DNA of 64,000 nt from Oxyruncus cristatus (Eukaryota; Chordata; Aves; Passeriformes; Cotingidae), in the NCBI GenBank assembly GCA_013399855.1, contig VXAY01006796.1, positions 289,179-353,178 on the forward strand, written 5' to 3'. Position 1 is the first letter of the stretch, and each line of letters opens with the position of its first letter. A program made the translations under genes and the position numbers. The notes under the pieces are model-generated. The model was not told where the DNA came from. It made no database searches and saw nothing but the letters and a program-made list of their open reading frames with translations. Positions 61,938 through 64,000 of the stretch are shown in pieces.

Positions 61938-63818
61938 CACAGTTCCTAGGCAATAAAAATAAGACCATCACTACTGCCCCAGTAAAACTTCGCTAGAGTT
62001 GTCCTGAACTAGTGATGGTACTTGTATCCCTAACTGCAGCTGGGAATTGGCATTGTTCAGGAAGTGTGCATGGTTTGGTTCCTTTTACCAAGCTTAGACA
62101 GAGCTAGCACTGAGCACCACAACAAGGGTTTGTGGACCATTAAAAAAAACCTTTTTTTTTCTCCTTTAAGAAAACTGTAATTTTCAATCTTGTGCATCCA
62201 TAAGTGATTACTCCATTCCAATCTTACTTCTCTTTATGCTGGTCCCAAAAGAGAACTAAAGGAAAAGCTGCAACCATGTTTATCCAGGAATTTGCTACTT
62301 AAATTAATACAGTCGCACAGATGCAATTAGACTGTCAAGTCTCTCCCTGGAAATCCTTATTCCATTATAATACAGTTCCAGCCAGAGATTTACTTCCTGG
62401 AAGAGGCTGAGAACGCAGCTCAGTGTCTTACCAAGAAGGGTGGCCTCAGCAATTGGTTTGTATCCTGCACAGAGACACTCCAGACCACTCTTCTACATTC
62501 CAGACTTAATGCCTTAATATTCCAGCCACTCTTCCCTTCCTTTTTCCATTATCTGATGTATTCCCATTTTTTCTCTCTCTGGTAATAGGACTGGGTGGAC
62601 CCAGATGATTTTGGTTGTGGAAATGAAACGTAATTGCTCTTTATCTGTCTCTGGCACAGAAGGGCCAGTGTTCCACATGGTACGTCACTGATCTGTGATA
62701 TCCCATCACTGCTTAAAAGAATCTTGCTTCAGATAAATAAAAAAAGAACAAGTCTTGGCAATTTTTCTGGTAACTTTTCTGTCACTCTCAGAAATGAGCA
62801 AGTCCTATCTATAGTTTCAAAGAAGAGATCTGTTTAAATACTGATATCTTGTGCTCTATGGAGAGAGGGAAAAAAACACGTTTCCCCAAATAATATTTAA
62901 AAGAAATGCAGACAGTTACATCATGAGCACAGTCACACCAATTTACGTTCAAAGAAAACCAGCTCAAACAGGTATTGACATGTCTCACATGCAAACATCA
63001 TGTCCCTTCCAACCTGGCATCATTACTATTCCCACATTTACAGTGCGATGCCCAGATTATTCTTGGACTGCAGTCTGGTTGGCACAGTGACCATTGACTT
63101 CTTCCATTCTTCCCTATTCCATGTTGTTCACCAGTGTTCACCAATACACCAATAAAAGTGTTCCAAGATTCGGACATGGCCTATATTAATTTTGTCACAT
63201 GGTAAATAGCAGTTTTGCCTTAATACCTTATTTTGCTTGGGAAGGGACCGCTACACACCTTATAAACCAATTTAACTGCTTCTGCCCCCCTGTTCATAGA
63301 CACCTGTCTATAGACACGCAGCACGGGTCTGTTACAGCCTTATCTACCCGAGCTGGATGCGGCAGCGCTGAGGGACAGCGGTGGTAGTGGGGTGTGACTT
63401 CCAGCAGGCCACTCTAATGAGAATTTTACATACCTACAACAAGGAACAAAAGAACCAATACAATTTAAGACATTGGTAGCAATGTCTTAAAAACTAAAGT
63501 CACTGTTTTAAAATCAAAAACAGCTCTTGGAAAAATGGATCTCAAAAAAAGACCTGGAGAAGAACAGTCAGAGGCAGCAGGAATTTCCTCTGAAAGACAG
63601 ACCATTATTATTTTCATTCAACAATGGTTTACGTCTCATTGTAAAGCAAGGAGCTTTTGTTTGACACCTCTGCATGGGGAATAGCCTCTTTTTTCACTCG
63701 GATGTCTCCAAACACCCAATAAAAGCTCATCAAGTCGCCTGTGTCAGTAACTACATTCCATACAGTTGGTTTGAGGTCAGTTTAAGGTCCTTCCACAGAT
63801 TTACCATGTGACTTTGAT

Positions 63819-63846
63819 TTTCAAGCTCTTCTTTTCAAGCTCTTCT
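63819..63846. repeat. 14-bp tandem duplication
   Basis: TTTCAAGCTCTTCT twice, in flanking DNA. Confidence 0.8.
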
Positions 63847-64000
63847 TCATCCTGATTGTTGAAGGACGTGATTCAAGACCCTGCTTTATTTGTGGAAAAT
63901 CAATCCCAATCATGTCTGTAGTTTCCATCCTTCTGTGGATTTTTTTCTCTCTACTAAATTCCATGGCTGGTCTCACCAAAAGACCATCCTCATTCATCCT

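Larger units (their letters stand above)
61111..64000. other. Flanking DNA upstream of INO80
   Basis: Apart from one LTR and a 14-bp tandem duplication, I see no coding exon, RNA gene or repeat. In mammals EXD1 is the next gene on this side, but nothing here lets me identify it. Confidence 0.6.

Noticed and set aside
61111..64000. Search for a neighbouring gene such as EXD1
   Set aside because: No exon-like frame with recognisable protein; synteny alone is not evidence.

Overview
The window is vertebrate nuclear DNA, almost certainly from a bird. It has split exons with GT-AG introns, CR1 LINE fragments (the main LINE of birds and reptiles), LTRs resembling avian ERVL-type LTRs, and a CpG-island promoter interrupted by an assembly gap. 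The species cannot be named from the sequence; a passerine or similar neoavian is a guess.

Nearly the whole window is one gene on the minus strand: INO80, the Snf2-family ATPase core of the INO80 chromatin-remodelling complex. I traced 28 consecutive coding exons (numbered 2 to 29; exon 1 is non-coding) from the start codon at 52186 down to 1162. All phases agree, and the reading frame is open for 1194 codons. The family protein is about 1550 residues, so the last roughly 360 (motif VI and the C-terminal tail) lie beyond the left edge. Domain order: acidic, serine-rich N-terminus (exons 2-5); basic and NLS-like region (6-7); HSA/DBINO, the actin/ARP docking region (7-10); ATPase lobe 1 with Walker A, DEAQ and TGTP motifs (12-17); lobe-1 end and the INO80-type insertion (18-26); ATPase lobe 2 (27-29 and beyond).

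Region by region: 1-24.9 kb holds exons 29-25 with long introns, an AT microsatellite, a 100-N gap at 11.3 kb and a solo LTR at 23.3-24.6 kb with a 313-N gap. 24.9-47.3 kb holds exons 24-5 in a dense cluster; exon 24 sits between two oppositely oriented LTRs of the same family, and intron 21 has a GC donor. 47.3-50.5 kb is intron 4, filled by CR1 fragments, one of them split by a solo LTR with a perfect 5-bp target duplication. 50.5-52.2 kb holds exons 4-2. 52.2-60.5 kb is intron 1 with small CR1 pieces. 59.7-61.1 kb is the CpG-island promoter. 61.1-64 kb is flanking DNA with one more LTR and no recognised gene.

I found no evidence for a new multi-gene system. The observations most worth checking are the inverted LTR pair around exon 24, the GC-AG intron, the overlapping upstream ORF in the leader, the CR1 fragment abutting exon 4 in the same reading frame, and several assembly artefacts.
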